Source: Hoylesella nanceiensis DSM 19126 = JCM 15639
GTDB lineage: Bacteria > Bacteroidota > Bacteroidia > Bacteroidales > Bacteroidaceae
Length of the DNA stretch: 64,000 nt
Assembly: GCF_000379965.1 (NCBI RefSeq)
Contig: NZ_KB904332.1
Span: 1 to 64,000, forward strand
Direction of reading: 5' to 3'
This document shows, piece after piece, positions 1 through 10,121 of this stretch; positions within the stretch are counted from its first letter, which is position 1, and every line of letters begins with the position of its first letter. Below the pieces are notes generated by a model. That model did not search any database and was not told the DNA's origin. It saw only the letters and a program-made list of their open reading frames with translations. The translations under genes were made by a program, and so were the position numbers.

Positions 1-111
1 CTGTTAGGCATGTGTTAACAGTCAATGGATATGGGGGAAGACAGACAAAGGAAAATGAGAAAAGTTAGTGTTTTAAGGGGTGGGAAACTTTAGTAACTAA
101 AATACTACATC
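1..111. other. Leader region before the first SusC gene
   Basis: No complete gene is visible. One + frame is open from the window edge to a stop near position 68, so the end of an upstream gene could lie here, but the roughly 20 residues are not recognisable. SusC starts at 112. The SusC has an STN domain, so an anti-sigma (FecR-type) gene would be expected upstream, outside the window. Confidence 0.3.
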
Positions 112-3100
112 ATGTCTAAACAGAAAAAACAAATCATGACATTGTGTTTTCTCTTGGGAATGAATGCTGGCGCAATGGCACAGAACGTACAAATGAAACT
201 TGGAAAGGTTTCTGTTAAGCAAGCCATCGCTACATTAAAGGACAAGAGCGGATACTCTTTTGTTTATGAAATGAATGACCTCGACTTGAACAAGAAGGTA
301 GATGTAAATGCAACTACTTTGTCTGAGAGCATTCAACAAATTCTAAATGGTCAACAAGTAAATTACGAAATCAAGGGTAATACCGTGATTGTGAAACATC
401 AAGGCGTTACTAAAGACCAAAAAGAAAATGCGACTCACACAGTAAGTGGAATCGTTAAAGATGAAAACGGCTTACCAATTATTGGCGCAACCGTTAAAGT
501 TCGTGGAGCACAAATGGGCGTTGTGACCGACATCGACGGTAAGTTTAGCTTAAAAACAAGCGTTGGTTCTGTCTTAACCGTATCTTATATTGGTTATAAA
601 ACCCAAGATATCAAGGTGCAAGAAGGCGGTAGCTTGAATATTAAACTTGAGCCAGAATCAAAGCAACTCAATGAAGTTGTAGTGACAGCTCTTGGTATTA
701 AGCGTTCACAAAAAGCCCTAAGCTACAACGTTCAACAAGTAACTAGCGACGAGTTAATTCGCAATAAAGATGCGAACTTCATCAATTCGCTTGCAGGAAA
801 GGTTGCTGGTGTGAACATTAACACCTCTTCTGCGGGTGTAGGTGGTGCTTCTAAAGTGGTGATGCGTGGTGCAAAAGCTATCGAACAATCGAGCAATGCC
901 CTCTATGTTATCGACGGTGTACCTATGTTTAACTTAGGACAAGAAGGCGGAAAGGGTTTTGAATCGAGCGGAACAACTGAGGCAATTGCCGACATTAACC
1001 CTGAAGATATCGAGAGTATGTCGGTGTTAACGGGTGCAGCTGCAGCGGCTTTGTATGGTAGTAGAGCTGCCAATGGTGCAATTGTTATTACAACTAAGAA
1101 GGGAAAGGTTGGACATACTGAAGTAACTTTCTCGCAAAACACTGAGTTTTTAAGTGCTTTTAGATTGCCAGAGTTCCAAAATCGCTACGGAACAGGTTCT
1201 CAATTGAGTTCTGTTGAGGTTGCTGATAAGAGCTGGGGAAAACGCTTAAACGAAGTAAATTCATACGGATACGATCCTAAGAGCGACTATCTAAAGACTG
1301 GAGTCGTTACAACTGAAACCGTAACACTATCTACTGGCTCTGAAAAGAATCAGACTTACCTTTCTGCAAGTGCTGTAAACTCTGCAGGAATTGTACCTAA
1401 CAACAAATACAATCGTTATAACTTCACTTTTAGAAACACTACTTCTTTCTTACAAGACAGAATGACTTTAGACGTTGGAGCTAGCTATATTAAGCAAAAC
1501 GACTTAAATATGGTGAACCAAGGAAGTTATTCTAACCCTCTTGTTGAGGCTTATCTCTTCCCACGTGGCGATGATTGGCAAACCATAAAGATGTATGAAC
1601 GTTATAACACTCAACGTAAAATATATACTCAATACTGGCCTCAAGGACTTAATGAGTTCACTGGTCAGAACCCATATTGGATTAATTATCGTAACCTACG
1701 CACCAACTTTAAAGACCGTTATATGCTTAATGCGGGCTTAACCTACAAGATTTTGGATTGGTTAAACGTTGCTGCACGTATCAGAGTGGACAACTCTGCA
1801 AACAAATACGAACGTAAGTTGTATGCAAGTTCTAACACTACACTCACAGAAGGTTCTGGAAATGGTTTCTATGCCATATCAAAAACCGACGATAAGCAAA
1901 CCTATGGCGACCTAATGGTCAACATCAATAAGAGCTTTGAGAATACACTTAGCCTACAAGCAAACGTTGGTGCATCGCTTTCTGATATCCAACAAGATGT
2001 GTTAAGCAATTCAGGTCCATTACGTAATGATCTCTTTGCTAATAAATTCACTGTGTTCCAATTAGATGATAGCAAAGCTGCTCGCTTCCAAAGTGGATAT
2101 CACGACCAAGTGAAATCTCTCTTTGCGAGTGTTGAATTGGGCTATAAGGGAGCTTATTACCTTACATTAACAGGTCGAAACGATTGGCCTTCTCAACTTG
2201 CAGGACCCAATTCAACTCAGTCTTCGTTCTTCTATCCATCAGTAGGAACATCATTTGTGCTTTCAGAAATATTCCATTTGCCAAAACAAATCGATTATTT
2301 AAAGGCACGAGCATCATATGCTTCGGTTGGACTTCCATTCCCTCGATTCCTTGCTAACCCAACTTTTGAGTGGGATACAGCATTAAGACAATGGAAGAGT
2401 AAGGCCAATTATCCTTTGTATAACCTTAAACCTGAGAACACAACATCATGGGAAATTGGTTTAACAGCTCGTTTCTTGAAACACTTTAACCTTGATGTTA
2501 CATTGTATCATACAACAACTTACAACCAAACATTTAATCCTCAAATATCTGTTTCTTCTGCTTATAGCACTCTATACGTACAAACTGGTAGCGTATCTAA
2601 CAAGGGTATAGAGCTTTCTTTGGGCTATAAAAACAAGTGGGGAGACTTCGGTTGGGCTTCAAACTACACCTTTAGTGCCAACAGAAACAAAATTAATGAA
2701 TTGGTTAGAAACTACGTTCACCCTGAAACAGGAACGGTTATCAACAAAGACCGTCTTGATGTTGGAGGACACGGACAAGCTCACTTCATTCTAAAAGAAG
2801 GCGGAACTCTTGGCGACTTGTATTCTTTATCAGACATCAAACGTGATAGTCAAGGTAGAGTTTATATCGACAACGAAGGCAAAGTCTATACAGATAACAA
2901 CGTTGGAGATATTAAATTGGGTTCAGTATTCCCTAAATGCAACATGGCTTGGCGCAATGATTTCTCTTGGAAGGGCTTAAATGTGGGCTTAATGTTCAGT
3001 GCTCGCTTCGGCGGTATTGTTTATTCGGCTACACAAGCAACGCTAGATACTTATGGAGTGTCTGAAACTACAGCGCAAGCACGTGACCTTGGCTATGTAG

Positions 3101-3426
3101 AAGTAAACGGTGGAGACCGCATTAACCCTGAAACTTGGTACACAACTATCGGTAGTAAGAATGGAGTTCCACAATATTATACTTATAGTGCAACAAATAT
3201 TCGCTTACAAGAAGCAAGTATTGGCTACACCATTAAGAAGAATAAGCTTTGGAATGTTGGTGATATCACCTTGTCACTTGTAGGTAGAAACCTTCTAATG
3301 CTTTACTGCAAGGCTCCTTTCGACCCTGAAGCTACAGCCTCAACAGGTAACTATTATCAAGGAATTGACTATTTCATGACTCCTAGCACAAGAAGTATTG
3401 GTTTTAATGTAAAGGTTAAATTCTAA
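112..3426 (+). CDS. SusC/RagA-type TonB-dependent outer-membrane transporter with STN domain
   Basis: A 1104-residue outer-membrane importer of glycans, powered by TonB-ExbBD. A signal peptide ends near residue 23 (MAQ). Residues about 24-97 form an STN domain, which in this family contacts a FecR-type anti-sigma factor. Residues about 108-190 are a carboxypeptidase-regulatory-like domain with the usual GIVKDENGLPIIGA start, followed by a TonB box (NEVVVTALG), a plug ending near VIDGVPM, and a C-terminal barrel ending in phenylalanine. It heads a + strand locus with SusD, GH18 and binding lipoproteins, so the likely cargo is N-glycan oligosaccharide. The cargo is inferred; the family call is firm. 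Confidence 0.96.
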   Translation: MSKQKKQIMTLCFLLGMNAGAMAQNVQMKLGKVSVKQAIATLKDKSGYSFVYEMNDLDLNKKVDVNATTLSESIQQILNGQQVNYEIKGNTVIVKHQGVTKDQKENATHTVSGIVKDENGLPIIGATVKVRGAQMGVVTDIDGKFSLKTSVGSVLTVSYIGYKTQDIKVQEGGSLNIKLEPESKQLNEVVVTALGIKRSQKALSYNVQQVTSDELIRNKDANFINSLAGKVAGVNINTSSAGVGGASKVVMRGAKAIEQSSNALYVIDGVPMFNLGQEGGKGFESSGTTEAIADINPEDIESMSVLTGAAAAALYGSRAANGAIVITTKKGKVGHTEVTFSQNTEFLSAFRLPEFQNRYGTGSQLSSVEVADKSWGKRLNEVNSYGYDPKSDYLKTGVVTTETVTLSTGSEKNQTYLSASAVNSAGIVPNNKYNRYNFTFRNTTSFLQDRMTLDVGASYIKQNDLNMVNQGSYSNPLVEAYLFPRGDDWQTIKMYERYNTQRKIYTQYWPQGLNEFTGQNPYWINYRNLRTNFKDRYMLNAGLTYKILDWLNVAARIRVDNSANKYERKLYASSNTTLTEGSGNGFYAISKTDDKQTYGDLMVNINKSFENTLSLQANVGASLSDIQQDVLSNSGPLRNDLFANKFTVFQLDDSKAARFQSGYHDQVKSLFASVELGYKGAYYLTLTGRNDWPSQLAGPNSTQSSFFYPSVGTSFVLSEIFHLPKQIDYLKARASYASVGLPFPRFLANPTFEWDTALRQWKSKANYPLYNLKPENTTSWEIGLTARFLKHFNLDVTLYHTTTYNQTFNPQISVSSAYSTLYVQTGSVSNKGIELSLGYKNKWGDFGWASNYTFSANRNKINELVRNYVHPETGTVINKDRLDVGGHGQAHFILKEGGTLGDLYSLSDIKRDSQGRVYIDNEGKVYTDNNVGDIKLGSVFPKCNMAWRNDFSWKGLNVGLMFSARFGGIVYSATQATLDTYGVSETTAQARDLGYVEVNGGDRINPETWYTTIGSKNGVPQYYTYSATNIRLQEASIGYTIKKNKLWNVGDITLSLVGRNLLMLYCKAPFDPEATASTGNYYQGIDYFMTPSTRSIGFNVKVKF

Positions 3427-3444
3427 CAATCAACAATCATCATT

Positions 3445-5011
3445 ATGAAAAAAATAATATTAAATATATTGTCAATTGGCATTTTAACGGGTGTAACTGC
3501 TTGTACAAGCGATTACGTTCACTATAATACTAACCCTTATGATGCCACTCAAAACGAGATGGAACGTGATGGATACAGCACTCGTTCTGCTCTAACTAAC
3601 TTACAAGGATGGGTTGTTCCTCTTGATGTTAACACCAATCAGTTTACTGAATGTTTGTTAGGTGGTTCGTATGGAGGTTACCTTGCAGACTCAAACAATG
3701 GTTTTAATGGCAAAAACTTTGCACAACTCAATCCTGAAGAGCATTGGCTTCAAGTGATGTTTAACAGCGTTATTCCTAAGATTTTCGAGAATTATAAGCG
3801 CATAAAGGGTGTTACTAAAGACCCAGTTACATTGTCGGTGGCTCAAATTGTGAAGGTAGCAAGTCTTCAAAAGAGTAACTGATACTTATGGACCTATGCC
3901 TTATTCGAAAGTTGGAGAAGATGCAAAAATCACTGCACCATACGACTCTCAGAAGGATATTTACACTAAGATGTTCGCTGAACTCGATGAGAGTATTGAG
4001 CAATTGACCAACCATCGCACCGAAGACTTTAACGAACAAGCCGATTGGGTGTTCCAAGGTAAGGTTGAAAAGTGGATTAAATTTGCTAATTCTCTTAAGC
4101 TTCGCATGGCCATTCGCATTTCAAATGTAGAGCCACAGCTAGCAAAACAAAAGGCAGAAGAGGCTGTTTCGCACTCTATTGGCGTGATGACAAGCAATGC
4201 CGACAATGCTTTTGTAACCTGCCAGAACATCAATCCATTTAAAGTGGTGATGTATGATTATAACGAAGGCGACTCTCGTGTTTCTGCAGACCTCACCAGT
4301 TACATGACAGGTTTGAAAGATCCACGTTGCGAAAGCTATTTCACTAAGTCTACATTCGACCTTCCTGAGGCTAATGGTTTTGTGGGATTGCGTTCTGGAA
4401 TACAAATTCCTTCAGGCAAAACCATCAAACAATATAGCAATATGAAGGTGCAATCAAATAGCAAAATGCTATGGATGAACGCTGCAGAAGTGGCTTTCTT
4501 AAAGGCTGAAGGAGCGTTAAGAGGTTGGACTATGGGCGCAACTGCAAAGCAATTGTACGAAGATGGAGTTAAACTTTCATTCGAACAACACAATGCAGAC
4601 GGTGTAGATGCTTACTTAGCAGACAACACTAGCACTCCAGCTCTTTACAAAGACCCAGTGAATCCTGCATTCTCTTATGCTGGAACTGCACCTACTATCA
4701 CTGTAAAATGGGACGATTCTGCTGAGTTTGAGGTGAACTTAGAACGTATTATCACTCAAAAATGGATTGCTAACTTCCCTCTTGGACTCGAAGCATGGGC
4801 AGAATATCGCAGAACAGGATATCCTCTTCTTATGCCAGTCACTAAAAATAACAGTGGAGGCGTTGTTTCTTCTACTCGTGGTGCACGTCGTTTACCTTAT
4901 CCTCAACGTGAAAGAACAGACAACACAGAGAACTATAATTCTGCAGTTAGCAGTCTTTTAGGTGGACAAGACAATATGGCTACCGACTTGTGGTGGGCAA
5001 AGAAAAACTAA
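3445..5011 (+). pseudogene. SusD/RagB-type glycan-binding lipoprotein, interrupted by a one-base frameshift
   Basis: This is the surface lid of the SusC transporter. It starts with a signal peptide and lipobox (VTAC, Cys20). The frame breaks at an AAAA run at 3869-3872: the first frame reads ...ASLQKSN and stops at 3882, while removing one A gives ...ASLQRVTDTYGPMPYSK and runs open to 5011. The restored product would be about 521 residues, normal for SusD-like proteins. The Met at 3896 is internal and not a true start. All other genes of the locus are intact, so a sequencing error in a homopolymer is as likely as a real mutation. SusC ends 18 bases upstream. Confidence 0.9.
3869..3872 (+). 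other. Homopolymer AAAA where the SusD frame shifts
   Basis: The codon CAA occupies 3868-3870. Dropping one A from this run restores the frame into the downstream open frame without any other change. Confidence 0.85.
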
Positions 5012-5068
5012 ATCTCTATGTTGTATATCTAAAATTCTTTCACTATCACAACAATAAAAACATATAAT

Positions 5069-6112
5069 ATGAAACGAATATTTAAACATACCATATTTGC
5101 TTTATCGGCCATTGCATCTACAATAGCATTCAGTAGCTGCGACACCGATATCGAATCGGTGAACATTGTTACTCCTGGTATAGAGCAACAAAATCCTGAG
5201 TTGCATGCAAACTATCTTTCTGATTTAAGAGCTTACAAAGCATCTCAACACAACATCTTTATTGGTTATTTCGATAACAGCCATAAACAACCTGGCAATC
5301 AATCACAACGTATCAACGCATTACCTGATAGTATTGATTATGTTTGCTTGAGTACACCCGACTCTCTCACTGCAAATGAGTTGAAAGAGATCGAAGCTGC
5401 TCGCAAAGACAAGGCCACTAAGTTTGTTTATCGCATCAACTTCGATGCCATTAAGTTGCTATACGACACTCGTAAGGCTGATTTCTACAAAGAAGCTGAG
5501 AACAAATCGAAATCGTATATCGAGTTTAATACTTTCTTAGTAGACTCTTTACAAAAGGCATTAAGCTACTATGACAAGTACAAATTCGATGGAATTATCT
5601 TTGCTTACAATGGCAAACCCAAGCAATATATGTCTGATCTTGAGCGAACAACATTTATTGGATATGAAAACGACTTTATTCTTATTGCATTAGACTGGGC
5701 TGAACGCCACCCTAATGTAGAGATATTGTTCCAAGGAAAGCCACAGAATGTAATTGACAAGCAAATCTTTGAAAAGGCTAAATACATCATTTTGCCTTGC
5801 TTAACTGCTACTTCTACATCTGAATTGAGCTACACAGCAGGTATGGCTGCAGACGAAAATGTGCCTACCAATAAGTTTATTCCTTTGGTGCAAACAACCT
5901 CTTTGGATAAAGCAGACGTAAAAACAGGATATTTCAGCAACAAAACAACAGCTATAAAAAGCGCTGCTCGCTGGGTAGCCTCTGCACATAATGGCTACTC
6001 TATCGTTGGACTTGCGGTTGAAAACATGGCAACCGACTATTTCAATCCAGCGTTTGTTTATCCTAATATACGTGTAGCTATTAACACAATCAATCCTAAC
6101 ATAAAAAAATAG
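5069..6112 (+). CDS. GH18-like lipoprotein lacking catalytic residues (probable glycan-binding protein)
   Basis: A 347-residue lipoprotein (lipobox FSSC) with a GH18-like TIM-barrel pattern. The strand that should carry the catalytic DxE reads FDGIIFAYNG at about 173-182. Compared with the active enzyme encoded at 7290, the essential Asp is Ala179 and the catalytic Glu is Asn181. Related N-glycan loci in Bacteroides carry similar non-enzymatic members, so the likely role is holding N-glycans at the surface. It lies between SusD and the LamG protein and starts 57 bases after SusD. Loss of activity is inferred from the motif only. Confidence 0.8.
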   Translation: MKRIFKHTIFALSAIASTIAFSSCDTDIESVNIVTPGIEQQNPELHANYLSDLRAYKASQHNIFIGYFDNSHKQPGNQSQRINALPDSIDYVCLSTPDSLTANELKEIEAARKDKATKFVYRINFDAIKLLYDTRKADFYKEAENKSKSYIEFNTFLVDSLQKALSYYDKYKFDGIIFAYNGKPKQYMSDLERTTFIGYENDFILIALDWAERHPNVEILFQGKPQNVIDKQIFEKAKYIILPCLTATSTSELSYTAGMAADENVPTNKFIPLVQTTSLDKADVKTGYFSNKTTAIKSAARWVASAHNGYSIVGLAVENMATDYFNPAFVYPNIRVAINTINPNIKK

Positions 6113-6118
6113 AACAAC

Positions 6119-7258
6119 ATGAACAAGCTATATTTATTTTTATCATGGTGCACTTGCGTTGCTCTTTTCTCTGCATGTCAAAGCAGTGACGAGCAATTCG
6201 ACAATAAAGCCTATATCTCAGGAACCACTATGCGCAACGAAATTGTGGTGAAAGGTGCCTCACAAAGCGTTACTAAAACACTCAACGTATCGGTTGCGAA
6301 GCCTGCAGAGAAAGACATCACCATTCATTACGTTGTAGAATCATCGCTTGTAAGCAACTATAACAAAGCTTATGGCGAAGAGGCTGAGTTGCTACCCGAC
6401 TCTTGTTATACTCTAAAGTCAACCACTGCCACTATTCCACAAGGTGGAGTTAAGTCGGATGATATCACCATTGAGTTCTCAAAGTTAGACGATATCAAAG
6501 GCAACCGTGTCTGTGTTTTACCCGTAAAGGCTCAATCTAACGATATAGAGTTGGTGCAATCGCAAAAGGTTTTCTATTATGTATTCAAGGCAGGAGCATT
6601 GATTAATGTTGTAGCCGACATCGAACAAAACTATTTAAGCGTTAATTGGAAGAACCCAGGTGTGGTAAATAACCTTTCAAAGCTCACCATGGAGGCTCTT
6701 ATCCGTGCACGTAATTTCGACAGAAAGATTAGCACTGTAATGGGTATTGAAGGCTATTTCTTAATTCGTATCGGTGATGCTGGATTCCCACCAAACCAAA
6801 TTCAAATTGCAACAAGCGACGGAAACTTCCCTAATGCCGATAGCAATAAGGGACTACCCACAAACAAATGGGTTCATGTTGCCTTAACTTACGACAGCAC
6901 AACAGGTGAAATGGTGGTATATGTAAACGGTAAAGAGCAATCACGTGGCATTAAAAACGTTGGTAGTGTCAACCTTGCTTCGGGCGGTTCTAATCCTTTC
7001 TACATTGGATATTCATACAGTGCAAACCGCTATCTTGCAGGAGATATTGCAGAATGTCGTATCTGGAATGTGGTAAGATCACAAGCAGACATTGCAAGAG
7101 ACATTTACAGTGTATCGCCAAAGAGCCAAGGTTTGGTTTCATATTGGAAGTTCGACGACGAAACTCCTCTATTAGTTAAGGATCACACCGGTAACGGAAA
7201 CGATGCAACTGCTAACAAAGCATTGAAATGGACCTCTGTTTCTCTTCCTGAAAGATAA
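6119..7258 (+). CDS. DUF1735 and LamG-domain surface lipoprotein
   Basis: A 379-residue lipoprotein (lipobox FSAC). Residues about 30-150 match the DUF1735 type of Ig-like domain found at the start of Bacteroides endoglycosidases. Residues about 165-375 form a LamG/concanavalin A-like fold, with segments such as NKWVHVALTYDS, MVVYVNGKEQ and AECRIWNVVRSQADI. No catalytic motif is visible, so it probably binds glycan or glycoprotein at the cell surface. It starts six bases after the GH18-like gene and is clearly in the same operon. Confidence 0.87.
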   Translation: MNKLYLFLSWCTCVALFSACQSSDEQFDNKAYISGTTMRNEIVVKGASQSVTKTLNVSVAKPAEKDITIHYVVESSLVSNYNKAYGEEAELLPDSCYTLKSTTATIPQGGVKSDDITIEFSKLDDIKGNRVCVLPVKAQSNDIELVQSQKVFYYVFKAGALINVVADIEQNYLSVNWKNPGVVNNLSKLTMEALIRARNFDRKISTVMGIEGYFLIRIGDAGFPPNQIQIATSDGNFPNADSNKGLPTNKWVHVALTYDSTTGEMVVYVNGKEQSRGIKNVGSVNLASGGSNPFYIGYSYSANRYLAGDIAECRIWNVVRSQADIARDIYSVSPKSQGLVSYWKFDDETPLLVKDHTGNGNDATANKALKWTSVSLPER

Positions 7259-7289
7259 AACAATCTAAACACATTAATGAGTTTTAATT

Positions 7290-8681
7290 ATGACTATAAT
7301 AAAGAAAAACATCAATAAGTTATTAGTATCTCTTGGCATTTTGCTATCTGTATCATGTTCTTCGGACGTGAATGTTATGCAGGTAGACGAAGCCAACTAC
7401 CAGGTATCTAACAACAACTATGCAATGCTTTCTAACAACAACGGCTTGCAAGTGAGCGATTCTATCAGCTTTTCTACAACTGGTTCTACTGGTTTCTTTG
7501 TGCAACTACAAAAAGCAAGTGATGCAGATGCAGTTTTCGAGCTAACTTATAACGAAGCCATCTTAACTGAGTATAACTCTAAACACGCTTCTCAATATAA
7601 AGCTCTTCCTACTGATTTGGTGCAACTTCCTACTGAAATAAAAATCAATAAAGGCGCAACTAAATCGGCAGAAGCAAAGGTTAGCTATAACACTGCAGCT
7701 AATCTCGACAGCTTAGGCACCTACGCTATTCCCCTTTCAATAAAGGTTAAGAGTGGCAATGTGGTACTTTCTGAAAAGCAATCGTCGTTTGTTCTTTTGG
7801 TAAACGACCTTTCTAAGATGCCTAACTGCGACAAGTCTACTGGCATTAAGATTGTGAGCTGTATGGAGGTGAACGATTGTAACCCTCTAAACAACCTTTG
7901 TTTCACTCTTAAGAAGAGCGGAAAACCACTTATCGACATGGTTATTCTTTTCTCTGCCAACATCAACTACAATGTTGAAACAGGACAAGTGTATATCTAC
8001 AACAACGACAACGTAAGACACCTTCTAAGCAATAAAGAGAAATATCTTAAACCATTGCAAGACAAAGGCATTAAGGTTGTTCTTGGCATCTTGGGTAATC
8101 ACGATGCATCGGGTATTGCAAACCTCACTCCTAAGGGTGCAAAACTCTTTGCAAAGGAAATTAAAGAGGTGTTAGATGCTTACCAACTCGATGGCGTTTT
8201 CTTTGACGATGAATATTCAAAATATAGCGGTGCGCCTGGATTTGAACCCTCTCCAAGTAGTGAAGCAGCTGCTCGTTTGTGCTATGAAACAAAGAAAGCA
8301 ATTGGTGATAAAATCGTTTCGGTTTATGTCTACGGCAGAACTTCTTCGCTTCCCGCTGTTGATGGCGTTCAATCAGGTAACTTTGTAGACTACGCTTTGC
8401 ACGACTATGGTCGCTCATCAGACTTATCTAACAACTATCCTGGTATGCCTAAATCTCGCATGGGCTTGTATTCTCAAGAATATAACCGTGGCTATTGGGC
8501 TAACACAGCTGGTTTACAACGCATCAGAACCGAAGGTTATGGTTGTCATATGATATTTGCTATGGATCCATTCCGTAGAAATTTCTCTTACGGACAAATT
8601 CCTTCTATGCAAAACATTGCTAAAGAATTGTTCGACGATGAATTGGTTTACAACAACAAACCTTATCGTAAAGACTGGTAA
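7290..8681 (+). CDS. GH18 endo-beta-N-acetylglucosaminidase, surface lipoprotein
   Basis: A 463-residue lipoprotein (lipobox SVSC). A DUF1735-like domain (about 30-160) precedes a GH18 catalytic domain (about 175-460). The active-site strand reads LDGVFFDDEYSKY, with Asp306 and Glu308 matching the catalytic pair of Endo H and Endo F type enzymes. These cut the chitobiose core of N-glycans and release the oligosaccharide for SusC/SusD. Family and motif are seen directly; preference for high-mannose glycans is inferred from similarity of the whole locus to the known Bacteroides N-glycan loci. It is the only intact glycosidase in this operon. Confidence 0.92.
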   Translation: MTIIKKNINKLLVSLGILLSVSCSSDVNVMQVDEANYQVSNNNYAMLSNNNGLQVSDSISFSTTGSTGFFVQLQKASDADAVFELTYNEAILTEYNSKHASQYKALPTDLVQLPTEIKINKGATKSAEAKVSYNTAANLDSLGTYAIPLSIKVKSGNVVLSEKQSSFVLLVNDLSKMPNCDKSTGIKIVSCMEVNDCNPLNNLCFTLKKSGKPLIDMVILFSANINYNVETGQVYIYNNDNVRHLLSNKEKYLKPLQDKGIKVVLGILGNHDASGIANLTPKGAKLFAKEIKEVLDAYQLDGVFFDDEYSKYSGAPGFEPSPSSEAAARLCYETKKAIGDKIVSVYVYGRTSSLPAVDGVQSGNFVDYALHDYGRSSDLSNNYPGMPKSRMGLYSQEYNRGYWANTAGLQRIRTEGYGCHMIFAMDPFRRNFSYGQIPSMQNIAKELFDDELVYNNKPYRKDW

Positions 8682-8727
8682 CACACCATAACTCATTATT
8701 AATTAACAATTTAAACATAGAATAAAA

Positions 8728-9708
8728 ATGAAGATTCATTATTTATATACGATGTTGATTACCTTAACGAGTGTATGCTTTATGTCTGCTTGTAGTAGTA
8801 ACGACGACCCTATTCCTGTTGAAACTAAAACAGCAACACTATCTATCGACACCGATACTCTTAAGGTAAATGTGAGCGAATCGGCATCATTCAAAATCAA
8901 AGATGGTGGTGGCGACTTTAAAGTTTTCACCGAAAATCCTGAAATTGCAACTGCTTCTCTTAGCGATAACACTATCACTGTGGTGTCTAAAGAAAAGGGA
9001 AGAACTGCCGTTGTCATATCTGATAAGAGCGGAAACTATAAACGTGTGCCTGTTCTTTCAATGTATAGCAAGATTGTTCTTGGTGAAACAAGCGTGTCTG
9101 TAACCAACAAAATTGGTCAAGTGGGCTATGCTAAGATTGAAATTAAGGGCGGAAACGGCAACTACACTGCAGAGAGTGACGACAGTAATATTGCTGAAAT
9201 CTCGTCTGTTAACGATGTTGAAGTGCGCCTCAAACTTAAGAAAGAGGGTACAACAACTGTGCATGTAACCGACATGATGGGCTTAAAAGCAACTATCAAT
9301 GTTGAGGTGAAGACCACCAATGTGGCTTATACTGATGAGGAAAAAGAGGCTCTTAAGAACTCTACTGTTGAGCACATGACTTGGGATAACGAAGAATGGA
9401 AACCTGTTAGTGGTTCTTCTTACAAGTTCTATGCTAAGACTAACGCTGGTGTCAGCTCTCTTGGTTGGGACCAAATGTGGGGAAGTTATGTGTATGGATC
9501 GCTTAAAGTGACCTACACTGGCGACCTAACAGTGGGCGTTAAGGCTGATGCTAAGCTCATCAACGATTCTGATTATCCAAGTGTTACTTATCAATTAGAT
9601 TCTTTCGAGATTCTTAAAAACGACGGAACTCGTGTTTGGGCGGTATATTCTGTTATCAAAGATGGTGTTCTACACTACGGAAAACTCTGTTTAGCTCTAA
9701 GCAACTAA
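8728..9708 (+). CDS. Ig-like repeat lipoprotein with unrecognised C-terminal domain
   Basis: A 326-residue lipoprotein (lipobox MSAC). Two Ig-like (Big-type) modules cover about residues 30-115 and 116-200. The last 120 residues form a beta-rich domain rich in Trp and Tyr (TWDNEEWKPV, WDQMWGSYVYGSL) that I do not recognise. It is the last gene of the N-glycan locus and is followed by a strong terminator, so it probably adds a further surface binding protein for the same substrate. The binding role is inferred from position and aromatic content only. Confidence 0.75.
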   Translation: MKIHYLYTMLITLTSVCFMSACSSNDDPIPVETKTATLSIDTDTLKVNVSESASFKIKDGGGDFKVFTENPEIATASLSDNTITVVSKEKGRTAVVISDKSGNYKRVPVLSMYSKIVLGETSVSVTNKIGQVGYAKIEIKGGNGNYTAESDDSNIAEISSVNDVEVRLKLKKEGTTTVHVTDMMGLKATINVEVKTTNVAYTDEEKEALKNSTVEHMTWDNEEWKPVSGSSYKFYAKTNAGVSSLGWDQMWGSYVYGSLKVTYTGDLTVGVKADAKLINDSDYPSVTYQLDSFEILKNDGTRVWAVYSVIKDGVLHYGKLCLALSN

Positions 9709-9736
9709 GCGACAAGTTTTAATTTATATCTATTTA

Positions 9737-9772
9737 AAGAAGGGGTGCTTTCACAGCATTCCTTCTTTTTTT
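9737..9772 (+). terminator. Rho-independent terminator of the N-glycan locus
   Basis: A 12-pair stem, AAGAAGGGGTGC against GCATTCCTTCTT with two G-T pairs, has a 7-base loop and is followed by a run of T. Confidence 0.9.
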
Positions 9773-9889
9773 ATGCCTCTATTTTCCTCTTTTCGACAAC
9801 TCTTCTCATTGTAAAATATATTCTTATACCACCCTATCGCATCTGCTCTTCATTGTCAATGCTTTATCTTTGCACGGCATCAATCCCTT

Positions 9890-9999
9890 AAAAGCATTGC
9901 TTTTAATATGTAATATCAATGTAATTGCACCCTAACATCAATGCTTTTACCTTGCAATAGCATTGGGGTGAGAAATAGAAGCATTAGAAGTGCTTATCT
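9890..9999. repeat. 22-base-period intergenic array A (4-5 units)
   Basis: Units start at 9890, 9912, 9934, 9956 and, more weakly, 9978. They share AA at positions 1-2, CA(A/T)TG at 6-10 and T-rich positions 12-15. The array lies between the terminator of the N-glycan locus and the sigma factor gene. See the finding on the six-array family. Confidence 0.8.
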
Positions 10000-10101
10000 A
10001 TTGATGAAAAGAGCGACAGAACATTGTTTCTTTTCGCCGACAACTGTATAGCACAAAAGAAATAAATGACATCATTTTACATTTTATAAAAATAATCTTT
10101 A

Positions 10102-10109
10102 TATCTTTG
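10102..10109 (+). promoter_or_regulatory. Promoter -7 element for the ECF sigma gene
   Basis: TATCTTTG fits the Bacteroidetes TAnnTTTG element. Transcription would start near 10115, only about 7 bases before the ATG at 10122, which makes the ATG at 10143 a reasonable alternative start. Confidence 0.6.
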
Positions 10110-10121
10110 CCATAGCAGAAC

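Noticed and set aside
3896-5011. Separate protein starting at the Met at 3896
   Set aside because: It is the rest of SusD after a one-base frameshift; the Met falls inside the restored SusD sequence.
9890-9999. The 22-base arrays as CRISPR arrays
   Set aside because: There are no unique spacers between repeats; the whole 22-base unit repeats, units are too short, and no cas genes are present.
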